DNA of 58,264 nucleotides, from the NCBI RefSeq assembly GCF_003857055.1, contig NZ_QGSZ01000228.1, positions 1 through 58,264 on the forward strand, given 5' to 3'. The DNA comes from Micromonospora inaquosa. GTDB lineage: Bacteria > Actinomycetota > Actinomycetes > Mycobacteriales > Micromonosporaceae. Shown here piece after piece: positions 36,777 through 44,803 of the stretch. How positions within the stretch are numbered: the first letter of the stretch is position 1; the number at the start of each line of letters is the position of its first letter. The position numbers were made by a program, and so were the translations under genes. The notes under the pieces were generated by a model, which worked only from the letters and a program-made list of their open reading frames with translations, searched no databases and was not told where the DNA came from.

Positions 36777-38105
36777 ATGCACACATCTCGCCGGAGGCTG
36801 TTCTCCCTGCTGGTCGGGGCCGCCCTCGCCGCCAGCCTGTCCGCCGTCGCCGTTCCACGCGCCGCCGAAGCCGCCGCCACACCGACGTACCGTCCGGTGA
36901 TCTTCGTGCACGGCAGCGCGGGATCGGCGGCCCAGTTCGAGTCCCAGGCCAAACGGCTGGCCAGCAACGGCTACCCGATCGACATCATCGAAGCTCACGA
37001 GTACGACTCCCCGAACGTCGCGGCGATCCTGCCCCAGTTGTACGCGGGGCTCGACGCGCGGATCTCCCGCCTGCTGGCGGCCACCGGCGCGGACCGGGTC
37101 GACCTGCTCGCGCACTCGCTGGGCACGTTCGTCACGCAGGGCTACCTCACCAGCTCTCCGGAGCGCGCCGCCCGGGTCGCGCACTACGTCAACCTGGACG
37201 GGCGCACCGCCGCCTCCCCACCGGGTGGCGTGCCCACCCTCGCGATCTGGGGCGAAGGCGACCCGGCCCGCGCCATCGTCGGCGCGACCAACGTGCACCT
37301 GCCGGAGCAGTCCCACACCCAGACCGTGTCGTCGGCGGAGTCGTTCACCGAGATCTTCCGGTTCCTCCGGGGCCGCGCGCCACACACGACGCGGATCGTG
37401 CCCCAACTCTTCGGCACCGCCCGGGTCTCCGGTCGGGCCGTGCTCTTCCCGAGCAACGTCGGCGTCACCGGTGCCACTCTCGAGGTCTACCCGGTCAGCC
37501 CACTGACCGGCGGTCGCCTGTCACACCGGCCCGCGCATCGGCTGTCGCTCAGTGGCGACGGCTCGTTCGGCCCCCTGCCGGTGCTCGCCACGGCCCGCTA
37601 CGAGTTCGCGATCGTGCGCCCCGGCGCGGCGACCCACCACTTCTACTTCCAGCCGTTCCTCCGCTCGGATTCGTTCGTACGCCTCGCGACCAGCGTGCCG
37701 GGCGAGGGCCTCAGCGCCCTGGTCGACACCAGCGACCGGCACACGGCGCTCACGATCCAACGCCAGAAGGAGTGGTGGGGCGACCAGGGCGATGCCGGGG
37801 ACCACCTCTGGATCAACGGCAGGGAGGTCCTGAACCCGGCGAACACACCGCGCGCCAAACGGACGATCGGCATCTTCGCCTTCGACGACGGCAGCGACGG
37901 CGTCACGGACCTGACAGCCCCGCTGCCGGAGTTCTTCAGTCAGACCTTCATCACCGGCATGGACGTCTTCATCCCGGCGGCACCGGCCCGCCTCGGCCTG
38001 GTACGGATCGCCGTGGGCCAACGCGGCGGCGGCCACGAGGTGATCAACGTGCCCAACTGGAGGTCGAGCACCGACCGGGTGACGGTCAACGTGGACGACT
38101 ACTGA
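36777..38105 (+). CDS. Secreted alpha/beta hydrolase (lipase) with C-terminal beta-sandwich domains
   Basis: GGAGG precedes the ATG. The 442-residue protein has a Tat-like or Sec signal peptide (SRRRLFSLLVGAALAASLSAVAVPRAAEAA). The lipase domain has the oxyanion motif VIFVHGSAGSA, the nucleophile serine in LLAHSLGTF (AHSLG elbow), and a likely catalytic Asp in WGEGD with His in PEQSHTQT. The rest (about 205-442) has two beta-rich parts like those of the Archaeoglobus AF1763-type lipase (FYFQPFLRSDSFVRL, FAFDDGSDGVTDL). It probably cleaves extracellular lipids or esters. A palindromic operator lies upstream and a bidirectional hairpin lies downstream. Confidence 0.88.
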   Translation: MHTSRRRLFSLLVGAALAASLSAVAVPRAAEAAATPTYRPVIFVHGSAGSAAQFESQAKRLASNGYPIDIIEAHEYDSPNVAAILPQLYAGLDARISRLLAATGADRVDLLAHSLGTFVTQGYLTSSPERAARVAHYVNLDGRTAASPPGGVPTLAIWGEGDPARAIVGATNVHLPEQSHTQTVSSAESFTEIFRFLRGRAPHTTRIVPQLFGTARVSGRAVLFPSNVGVTGATLEVYPVSPLTGGRLSHRPAHRLSLSGDGSFGPLPVLATARYEFAIVRPGAATHHFYFQPFLRSDSFVRLATSVPGEGLSALVDTSDRHTALTIQRQKEWWGDQGDAGDHLWINGREVLNPANTPRAKRTIGIFAFDDGSDGVTDLTAPLPEFFSQTFITGMDVFIPAAPARLGLVRIAVGQRGGGHEVINVPNWRSSTDRVTVNVDDY

Positions 38106-38123
38106 CCGCGTCTCGCGGAGCGG

Positions 38124-38155
38124 CCCGGCCACCCCAGGTCGAGACGGTGGCCGGG
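38124..38155. terminator. Hairpin between the convergent lipase and MFS genes
   Basis: CCCGGCCACC (38124-38133) pairs exactly with GGTGGCCGGG (38146-38155). The right arm belongs to AGACGGTGGCCGGGAC, which occurs again at about 38172, in the last codons of the MFS gene; a local duplication may have created the hairpin. Confidence 0.65.
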
Positions 38156-38169
38156 ACCGGCCCGCGCGG

Positions 38170-39390
38170 TCAGACGGTGGCCGGGACGCGCTCGCGCAGT
38201 CGTCGCCCGACGGCGAAGCTGACCAGCCCCAGGATCAACCCGACGACCGCCAGGACGACGCCCACCCGGGCCGGCGCGAGGTAACCGAGGCCTGCGGCGA
38301 TGGCGACGCTGCCCAGGGCGGCGCCGAGACTGTTCGCGATGTTCATTGCCGACTGGTTGAGCGCCGCGCCCATCAGTTGCGCTCCCGGCGCGACGGTGAT
38401 CAGCCGCGCCTGCAGGACCGGACCGAGATAGAGGCTGGTCGCGCCGACCAGGAACGCGCCCACGAACAGGCCGACGCGGGTCGACGCCACGAGGCTGAAC
38501 ACGGCGATGCTCACGATCATCGCCACGAAGCCGATGACCATGCTCCGCTGGAGGTCGCGGTCCGCCAACCAACCGCCCAGGGCGTTGCCGACCGTCATTC
38601 CGAGACCCACAGCGACCAACGCCCACGGCACCATCGCGGCGGAGAGGCCGGTGACGTCGGTGGTGACCGGCGCGATGTAGGTGTTCACCGCGAAGAACCC
38701 GGCGAAACCGACAGCGCCGGTCGCGGCGACCAGCCAGACCTGCGAGGTCCGCAGCGCCCGCAACTCGGCGGCCGGCGAGCCGTCGACCGCCGCGGCGACC
38801 TCCGGGACGACTGCCAGCACCGCCAGCAGGGTGAGCAGGAAGAAGCCGGCGATGACCAGGTACGCGACCCGCCAGCCGGCCGCCTGCCCGAGCCGGGTGA
38901 TGAGGGGTACGCCGACCAGGTTGCTCACGGTCAGACCGCCGAGCACCGTGGCGAAACCACGCGCCTCGTTACCGGGGCCCATCAGGGTCGCCGCGAGCAG
39001 ACCGGCCGCACCGAAGTACGCGCCGTGCGGCAGCGCCGCCGCGAACCGGGCCAGCAGCACCAGGTCGAAGGTGGGGGCGATCGCGGATGCGACAGTACCG
39101 ACGGCGAACAGCACGAGCAGCCCGAGGACGAGCTTCTTGCGGGGCAGGCGCGCGCTCAACGCGGCGATCAGCGGCGCGCCGACGACCACGCCGAGGGCGT
39201 ACGCGGTGATCATCCAGCCTGCGCGGGCGACCGCGCCCGACGACGACTGCGCGTACTCGTGCGGGAGTAGACCTCGTGCGATGTCGGGCAGCAGCCCCAT
39301 CGCCACGAACTCGGTCAGGCCGACCGCGACGCCGCCCAGTGCCAGAGCGGCCAGCGCCGCCAGCCGTCGACCTCTACTCAACTCGATCAC
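38170..39390 (-). CDS. MFS transporter (AraJ/sugar-efflux-like, DHA1 group)
   Basis: The 406-residue protein has 12 predicted membrane helices and the MFS A-type motif GAPLIAALSARLPRKKLVLGLLV between helices 2 and 3. The opening ALAALALGGVAVGLTEFVAMGLLPDIARGL is characteristic of AraJ/YdhP-type sugar or drug efflux proteins (TEF motif). It begins at GTG 39390, with TAAATT six bases upstream, so its message is likely leaderless. It is divergent from a ROK regulator, which probably represses it. The substrate is unknown. Confidence 0.9.
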   Translation of the reverse strand: MIELSRGRRLAALAALALGGVAVGLTEFVAMGLLPDIARGLLPHEYAQSSSGAVARAGWMITAYALGVVVGAPLIAALSARLPRKKLVLGLLVLFAVGTVASAIAPTFDLVLLARFAAALPHGAYFGAAGLLAATLMGPGNEARGFATVLGGLTVSNLVGVPLITRLGQAAGWRVAYLVIAGFFLLTLLAVLAVVPEVAAAVDGSPAAELRALRTSQVWLVAATGAVGFAGFFAVNTYIAPVTTDVTGLSAAMVPWALVAVGLGMTVGNALGGWLADRDLQRSMVIGFVAMIVSIAVFSLVASTRVGLFVGAFLVGATSLYLGPVLQARLITVAPGAQLMGAALNQSAMNIANSLGAALGSVAIAAGLGYLAPARVGVVLAVVGLILGLVSFAVGRRLRERVPATV

Positions 39391-39396
39391 CGAAAA

Positions 39397-39425
39397 AATT
39401 TAGCAACAGCGTTGCGTAATAGGGT
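39397..39425. promoter_or_regulatory. Back-to-back leaderless promoters and palindromic operator between MFS and ROK genes
   Basis: The minus-strand -10 TAAATT (39397-39402) and the plus-strand -10 TAGGGT (39420-39425) are each six bases from their start codons. Between and over them lies the dyad TTTAGCAAC-AGC-GTTGCGTAA (39399-39419; seven of nine pairs). One repressor dimer bound here would control both genes. Confidence 0.75.
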
Positions 39426-39431
39426 GGTGAG

Positions 39432-40526
39432 ATGACTCGCGTCACTGCCGACGTCACCTTCCTGCGCGGCTACAACCAGGCACTGGTCATGGCGGTTGGG
39501 CGTACCGCTCGCACGTTCGAGCGGGCGACGGTGGTCGAGGCCACCGGCCTGACACCACAGGCGGTCTCCAAGGTCATCGCCCGGCTGACCGCCGACGGCC
39601 TGATCCGCCCCGCCGGCGTCCGACGTCCCGGCATCGGCAAGCCCGCGGTCGTCTACGAACTCGTCCCCGACAGCCGGTACGCGATGGGCGCGCACGTGGC
39701 CCGGCGCACGCTGCGGCTCGTCCTGGTCGACCTGGCCGGCACCGTGCACCGCTCGGCGGTCAGCCCGCTGCCCCGCGACTTCACCCCGGAGCAGCTCCTC
39801 GACGCCCTGGCCGCCGGCATCGACACGATGGTCGGCATCGGCGACCTGCGGGGCCGCCTCACCGGGCTGGGCATCGGCATGATCGGCCCACTCGACCACG
39901 CCAACGGCCTGGTCCGGGACGCCCACGGTCTGCGGCACTGGCACGACGTACCGCTGCGTGAGATCGCCGAGAAGCACCTGGGTCTCCCCGTCCACCTGGA
40001 CAAGGACGTCACCGCGGGGATCACGGCGGAGGCCTGGCGACACGGCGCGACGTTCGGCGACGCGGCCCTCATCATGGTCGAATCCGGTATCGGCGGAGGT
40101 TTCTGGCTGGGCGGCGCGGCCCACCGGGGTGCGCACACCAACGCTGGCGAATTCGGCCACACGGTCGTCGACCTGACCGGCCCCCGCTGTGTCTGCGGCC
40201 GGCACGGGTGCCTGGAGATCGTGCACCAGCACGCCGCCGAGGCCGGGGACATCACACACGCCGCCCGGGTGCTGGCCGTGGGCGTGGTCAATCTGCTGCA
40301 GACCCTCGACCTGGCCCACGTGGTGCTGGCGGGCGCGGACCTCCTGCGGCACCCGCAGACCTACCTCTCGGCGGTCACCGAGGCGGTGCGGGCCGACGCC
40401 CGACGCGCGGACTGGCTCAGCACGAGGGTGGCCCTGTCCAGCCTCGGCGGGGACGTGATCGCCGCTGGCGCTGCGATGCAGGTCCTCGACCAGCACTACG
40501 GCATCCCGGAACTCGCCCCGATCTGA
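39432..40526 (+). CDS. ROK-family transcriptional regulator
   Basis: The 364-residue protein starts with a MarR-like winged helix (residues of about 10-70, ERATVVEATGLTPQAVSKVIARLTADGLIRPAG), followed by a ROK sugar-kinase-like domain. The zinc motif CVCGRHGCLEI is intact, and MVESGIGGGFWLGGAAHRGAHTNAGEFGHTVVD is the ROK signature region. The DxGGT ATP-binding motif is missing (VLVDLAGTVH), as in many ROK repressors that only sense sugar. It is divergent from an MFS transporter, with an operator between them, and most likely represses that gene and itself. Confidence 0.9.
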   Translation: MTRVTADVTFLRGYNQALVMAVGRTARTFERATVVEATGLTPQAVSKVIARLTADGLIRPAGVRRPGIGKPAVVYELVPDSRYAMGAHVARRTLRLVLVDLAGTVHRSAVSPLPRDFTPEQLLDALAAGIDTMVGIGDLRGRLTGLGIGMIGPLDHANGLVRDAHGLRHWHDVPLREIAEKHLGLPVHLDKDVTAGITAEAWRHGATFGDAALIMVESGIGGGFWLGGAAHRGAHTNAGEFGHTVVDLTGPRCVCGRHGCLEIVHQHAAEAGDITHAARVLAVGVVNLLQTLDLAHVVLAGADLLRHPQTYLSAVTEAVRADARRADWLSTRVALSSLGGDVIAAGAAMQVLDQHYGIPELAPI

Positions 40527-40605
40527 CCGCCGGCGGCCGCCGGCCGCAAGTGGTCGCGGCGATCGGTCGGCGGTGGGCGGAGACCGTGCCGCGCCCGTCG
40601 GGCCG

Positions 40606-40989
40606 TTACGGCACCAGGGCGTCGGATGTCACGTGGGCGCATCCGCTGGCCGGGCTCTCGCTGGAGGCGATGACCGCGTCGAGCCGGTCCCGCGCGTTGC
40701 GGAGCTGGCTGATCTGCTCGTCGATGCGGGCACGTTCGGCACGCAGCAGCGCGCGGGACTCCGGAGTGTTGACCTGCGCGTCGACACAGGGCAGCAGGTC
40801 CAGGATGGTCCGGCTGGAGAGGCCGGCCGCGTACAGCGTCTGGATCAGGCGCACCCGGTCGATCGCGTTGTCGCCGTAGTGGCGTTGCCCGCCACTGCTG
40901 CGGGCGGCGGCCAGCAGGCCCTGCTCCTCGTAGTAGCGCAGGGCGCGCACCGACACCCCGGTCGTCGTGGCGAGTTCCCCGATCCGCAT
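40606..40989 (-). CDS. MerR-family transcriptional regulator
   Basis: The start at 40989 follows GGGGGAGGGG. The 127-residue protein begins with the MerR HTH (MRIGELATTTGVSVRALRYYEEQGLLAAARSSGGQRHYGDNAIDRVRLIQTLYAAGLSSRTILDLLPC), followed by a coiled-coil helix (LLRAERARIDEQISQLRNARDRLDAVIASS) and a short effector tail with one Cys. The form is close to NAD(P)H/aldehyde-responsive MerR proteins. It is divergent from an SDR gene with a MerR-type promoter. Confidence 0.93.
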   Translation of the reverse strand: MRIGELATTTGVSVRALRYYEEQGLLAAARSSGGQRHYGDNAIDRVRLIQTLYAAGLSSRTILDLLPCVDAQVNTPESRALLRAERARIDEQISQLRNARDRLDAVIASSESPASGCAHVTSDALVP

Positions 40990-41025
40990 GGACCCCTCCC
41001 CCGATTGGTGACGCCAGCCACACAA

Positions 41026-41059
41026 CCTTGTCCCTCACGTGAACGTCAGGTTTTAGCGT
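41026..41059 (+). promoter_or_regulatory. MerR-type promoter with 19-bp spacer and dyad operator, driving the SDR gene
   Basis: The -35 TTGTCC (41029-41034) and -10 TAGCGT (41054-41059) are separated by 19 bases, the elongated spacer typical of MerR-activated promoters. The spacer holds a dyad centred on TCACGTGA (41035-41042 area; CCTTGTCCCTCACGTGAACG...). It sits between the MerR gene and the SDR gene. Confidence 0.85.
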
Positions 41060-41101
41060 AGCTCGCGTACCGCTAGTTCCCGAACCCGCCAGGAGGCAGT
41101 C

Positions 41102-41806
41102 ATGCAGATCTCCGGTTCGATCGCACTGGTCACCGGCGCCAACCGTGGCATCGGTCGACACTTCGCCCAACAGCTGCTGGAGCGTGGGGCGGCCAAGGTG
41201 TACGCGACGTCGCGCAACCCGCAGCAGATCGACATCCCCGGCGTCGAGCGGCTCCGGTTGGACATCACCGACCCGCGTTCCGTCGAGGAGGCGGCCGCCG
41301 CCGCGCCCGACGTTACCCTGCTGGTCAACAACGCCGGAATCGCCACCTTCACCAACCTGGTCAACGGTGATCTCAGCACGATCAGGTCCGAGCTCGACAC
41401 CCACTTCTGGGGGACCCTGAGCATGGTCCGGGCGTTCGCACCGGTGCTGGGCGCGAACGGCGGAGGGGCGATCCTCAATGTCCTGTCAGCGATGTCGTGG
41501 TTCTCCCACGACGGGGCCAACGCCTACGGCGTGGCGAAGGCAGCCGAGTGGAGCCTGACCAACGGGGTCCGACTGGAACTCGCCGGCCAGGGGACCCTGG
41601 TGACCGGCCTTCATCTGGGCGCCGCCGACACCGACATGATGGCCAGCTACGAGGGCGCCAAGATGGACCCCGCCGACGTCGTCCGCGCGGCCCTGGACGG
41701 CATCGAGGCCGGTCGGCTCGAGGTGCTCGCCGACGAGTGGAGCACGCACGTCAAGGCGTCCCTGGCCAACGACCCGAGCGCCTTCTACACCGCGACGGCG
41801 CGCTGA
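41102..41806 (+). CDS. Short-chain dehydrogenase/reductase
   Basis: AGGAGG lies just before the ATG at 41102. The 234-residue protein is a classical SDR: TGANRGIG cofactor loop (11-18), LDITD, NNAGI, catalytic Ser in NVLSAMSWF and YxxxK in AYGVAKAA. The SDR substrate is unknown; small aldehydes or ketones are possible. The Thr-free LHLGAADTDMM end of the substrate loop is typical. It is divergent from the MerR regulator and its promoter has MerR geometry, so it is expected to be induced by the regulator's ligand. Confidence 0.93.
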   Translation: MQISGSIALVTGANRGIGRHFAQQLLERGAAKVYATSRNPQQIDIPGVERLRLDITDPRSVEEAAAAAPDVTLLVNNAGIATFTNLVNGDLSTIRSELDTHFWGTLSMVRAFAPVLGANGGGAILNVLSAMSWFSHDGANAYGVAKAAEWSLTNGVRLELAGQGTLVTGLHLGAADTDMMASYEGAKMDPADVVRAALDGIEAGRLEVLADEWSTHVKASLANDPSAFYTATAR

Positions 41807-41862
41807 CACACTGACAGACGCGCCACTCGCCGTCCTCCTTTGCCGGCCGGGCGTCCGGTGGT

Positions 41863-43131
41863 TCAGCCGGCCGAGGCGGACGGCCCCGGCGTCGGCGCGG
41901 CGTCCGCGACCGCGCGGGCCGGCGACGCCGACGCCGGAGCCGGTCGAAGATCCGCGGGTACGGGCAGTGCGCTGCCCTTGACGAACTGGCCCCAACTGGT
42001 GTTCCAGGCCGTCCAGCCGTTGCCCGACTCGAGCCGGACCTCGGTGCCGGTGACAGTGACCAGGTCACCGACCTGGGTGACGCCCATCAACCAGTCGGCG
42101 TTGGCCGCTGAGATGTTCGTGCACCCGTGCGAGACGTTGCGGTGCCCCTGGTCCGACACCGACCAGGGTGCCCCGTGGATGAACTCGCCGCCCCAGGTGA
42201 GCCGTTGCGCGTCCGCGACGTTCACCACGTAGCCGCCGTTCGGCTCGCCGCGCGTGTCGAACGTGGTCCGCCGGTGCTTCTCCATGATCACCATTTTGCC
42301 GCTGGACGTGGGGGTGCTGCGCTTGCCGAGGCTGACCGGGATCTTGCGGATCAGCTTCCCGTCACGCAGCACCCGCATCTGCTTGGTGGCGTTGTCGACT
42401 TCGAGCGCCACCTGCCGTCCGATCCGGGACGTCGCGGTGCGGTCGGCGTCACCGATGTGGTTCCCGCCGATCGGCAGACCCTCCAGGCCGGCCCGGACAC
42501 TGATGGTCGTGCCCGGCCGCCAGAAGTCGGGAGCCCGGTAGTAGACCTGACTGCCGTCGTCCACCCAGGACCAGGCGCCCGGCTGGGGCGGGTTAGTGGT
42601 GACGAACAACCGGCGCTGCACGTCGGCACGGGCGGCCCTGGCGATGGGGGGATCGAAGCCGATGGTCACCGGCATGGCCGTGCCGTAGGTCTGCTTGTCG
42701 GCGAAGTACAGCGTGCTGGTCACCTGCGGCCTCGTCGACGTCGGCATCGTGGTGAAGGTGGTGGTGCGGGTGGTGGTCCGCCCGGAGTCGGCGGCGGCGG
42801 TCACCGTCGCGGTGTAGGTGTGCTGCGGGCGCAACGGAGCGGTCGGCACCCAGGCCGAGCCGTCCTCCCGTGGCTCCACCCTGACCACCGTGCCCGTGTC
42901 GTCGACGAGGCGTACGGCGGTGATCTTCCCGCCCGTGACGAGCGGCAAAACCTCGGCGCTGAGCGGCACGTTCCGGGACAGGTCGGCCGGCGTGAGGGTC
43001 AACTCCGGCGACGGCACCACCCGCTCGGCGGGCCGCGCGGCAGGCTTCCGCTCGGCGGTGCACCCGCCGAGGAGCAGCGGTGTCGCCGCGACGGTCACCG
43101 CCACGAGCGCCATGCGCCTTCGTAACCCCAT
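41863..43131 (-). CDS. L,D-transpeptidase lipoprotein with Ig-like domains
   Basis: The ATG at 43131 gives a lipoprotein signal with lipobox LLGGC. The 422-residue protein has two Ig-like domains (about 45-130 and 135-240), then the YkuD catalytic domain with GEFIHGAPWS and the NVSHGCTNIS active site, Cys337, ending in a Ala/Pro-rich tail. This is the Mycobacterium LdtMt2-type architecture. It forms 3-3 cross-links in peptidoglycan on the outer face of the membrane. It is divergent from the DUF1996 lipoprotein gene. Confidence 0.95.
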   Translation of the reverse strand: MGLRRRMALVAVTVAATPLLLGGCTAERKPAARPAERVVPSPELTLTPADLSRNVPLSAEVLPLVTGGKITAVRLVDDTGTVVRVEPREDGSAWVPTAPLRPQHTYTATVTAAADSGRTTTRTTTFTTMPTSTRPQVTSTLYFADKQTYGTAMPVTIGFDPPIARAARADVQRRLFVTTNPPQPGAWSWVDDGSQVYYRAPDFWRPGTTISVRAGLEGLPIGGNHIGDADRTATSRIGRQVALEVDNATKQMRVLRDGKLIRKIPVSLGKRSTPTSSGKMVIMEKHRRTTFDTRGEPNGGYVVNVADAQRLTWGGEFIHGAPWSVSDQGHRNVSHGCTNISAANADWLMGVTQVGDLVTVTGTEVRLESGNGWTAWNTSWGQFVKGSALPVPADLRPAPASASPARAVADAAPTPGPSASAG

Positions 43132-43546
43132 GCGACGTCCCCCGACTCCCGTGTGCTCCGTGGCGGCAATTCTCGCCGCGCCGACGGCACCTCGCGCTGT
43201 TTCTCGGGAATCACGAAACGAAGGTGGGAATGCCCGGTAGGGCCCCAACGCAGGTCTGGCGGTTGCGCCTGCCCTTTCGTGATCCTCGGGGCATCGAAGC
43301 GCGCGGCTGTTGTGGCATGCTGCCGACACGGTGGGGCCGCCCGAGAAAGTGGAGTGCCGCCGCGGTCGCCGATTACAGTTTTTGCACGACAATCAGAGAA
43401 TTGAGATTGAGTCGACATCACAGCGACTCCACAAAGCCGACCAGGCAATCGCTGAGCGATATTTAAGGGAGAATTAATCGTCTCAGTTGGAAACGAACAG
43501 GGGGCCGACTCGTATTCTTCGGGCTCGGAAGAAAGGTGCTCCCCCG
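43132..43546. other. Divergent promoter region between Ldt and DUF1996 genes
   Basis: The 415 bases have no credible gene. An inverted repeat ATCACGAAA (43210-43218) / TTTCGTGAT (43275-43283) could be a regulator site or a long hairpin. The part at about 43370-43500 is AT-rich for this genome, as expected for a promoter. Confidence 0.55.
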
Positions 43547-44692
43547 TTGATAGATCTTCGATTGACCCCTCGCCACCGGCGTTCCGTCACCGCCCTGCTG
43601 CTGCTGAGCGTGGCGCTCGCCGGCGGATGCAAGGAGGTGCCGGGCACTACCGGCGCGTCCGGCCCGTCCAGCGACACCGGCATCGGCTCGCCCGGCCCGG
43701 AAGCGCCGACGGCCACCGCCCCGGGCGACCCGTCGGCCACGCCGAGCGCCCCGGGCACGTCGGTCACCCCGTCCGCACCGCCCGCCTCGGGCAAGCCGGC
43801 GACCCCGGCGACCAGCGCCGCCCCGCCCACCGTCTCCGGTGGCTGGATCACCATCGACGCTGCCGCGCAGGCCGCCGCGACGAGGGCGTTCTTCGCGCGC
43901 AAGCCCAAGGCGGTGACCGGCAACCCGGTGAAGGTGCCCGAATTCAACGTCGGCTGTCAGACCAGCCACCACAACAGCGACGACCCGATCGTGCTGCCCA
44001 AGCTGGTCGGTGGCTCGCACAACCACACGTTCTGGGGCAACAAGTCGACCGACGCCAACTCGACAGCCGAGTCGCTGCGGGCATCGAAGGCGACCACCTG
44101 CAACTCGCCGGACGACCAGTCCGCCTACTGGGTGCCGACGATGTACCAGAACGGCAAGGTCGTGGACCCGAAGGAGGTGACCGTCTACTACGGTTCCCGG
44201 CTGAAGGACCCGAGCAAGACCCAGCCCTTCCCGTTCGGCCTGCGCATGATCACCGGTAACGCCAAGAACCAGGTCGACACCCCGGACAAGCAGGGCAACC
44301 ACTTCTGGTGCGCCGGCATCGGCGGCGAGGTCGGCCGCAGCGCCGACAAGACGTTCCCGGTCTGCGCCAAGACCGCGAACATCGTCCGGCAGGTCACCTT
44401 CCCGGACTGCTGGGACGGCAAGCACCTGGACAGCCCCGACCACAAGGCCCACATGGCCAACGGTGACCACACCGGGGCGTGCCCGAAGAGCCACCCGGTG
44501 CCCGTCCCCTCGGTGTCCTTCGTGATCTCGTACCCGTTGAGCGCGAACACCGACGGCATCACCCTCGCGTCCGGCACGTCGTTCTCCATGCACGCGGACT
44601 TCTTCAACGCGTGGAAGGACGAGGCGCTCGCGGCACGGGTGCGCAACTGCCTCGACCAGGGCGTGAAGTGCAACTCGGCAGGCAACTTCTGA
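43547..44692 (+). CDS. Secreted DUF1996 lipoprotein
   Basis: I choose TTG 43547, preceded by AAAGGTG, since it gives a compact lipoprotein signal (RRSVTALLLLSVALAGGC). A Pro/Ser/Thr-rich stretch (about 35-95) links to a DUF1996 domain: FNVGCQTSHHNSDDPIVLP, GGSHNHTFWGNKSTDANST, YWVPTMYQNGKVV and VTFPDCWDGKHLDSPDHKAHM. Total length is 381 residues. The domain is widespread in fungi and actinomycetes as an extracellular protein of unknown activity. The many His residues suggest metal binding, but this is inference. Confidence 0.88.
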   Translation: MIDLRLTPRHRRSVTALLLLSVALAGGCKEVPGTTGASGPSSDTGIGSPGPEAPTATAPGDPSATPSAPGTSVTPSAPPASGKPATPATSAAPPTVSGGWITIDAAAQAAATRAFFARKPKAVTGNPVKVPEFNVGCQTSHHNSDDPIVLPKLVGGSHNHTFWGNKSTDANSTAESLRASKATTCNSPDDQSAYWVPTMYQNGKVVDPKEVTVYYGSRLKDPSKTQPFPFGLRMITGNAKNQVDTPDKQGNHFWCAGIGGEVGRSADKTFPVCAKTANIVRQVTFPDCWDGKHLDSPDHKAHMANGDHTGACPKSHPVPVPSVSFVISYPLSANTDGITLASGTSFSMHADFFNAWKDEALAARVRNCLDQGVKCNSAGNF

Positions 44693-44736
44693 GCTGACCT
44701 GGCCCGCGGATCGTCGCGGGTCGACGATCGGAAGCG

Positions 44737-44794
44737 GCGAGGTCTCCGGCGGACGGTTCAGCGATCAGGCCGAACCGCACGCCGGCGACCTCGC
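44737..44794. terminator. Long hairpin between convergent DUF1996 and cyclase genes
   Basis: 44737-44751 (GCGAGGTCTCCGGCG) pairs with 44780-44794 with one mismatch, and an inner GGTTC/GAACC pairing extends the stem. Another small dyad ATCGTCG/CGACGAT lies at 44710-44728. It can serve as a bidirectional terminator. Confidence 0.65.
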
Positions 44795-44803
44795 GCGGCC
44801 GGG

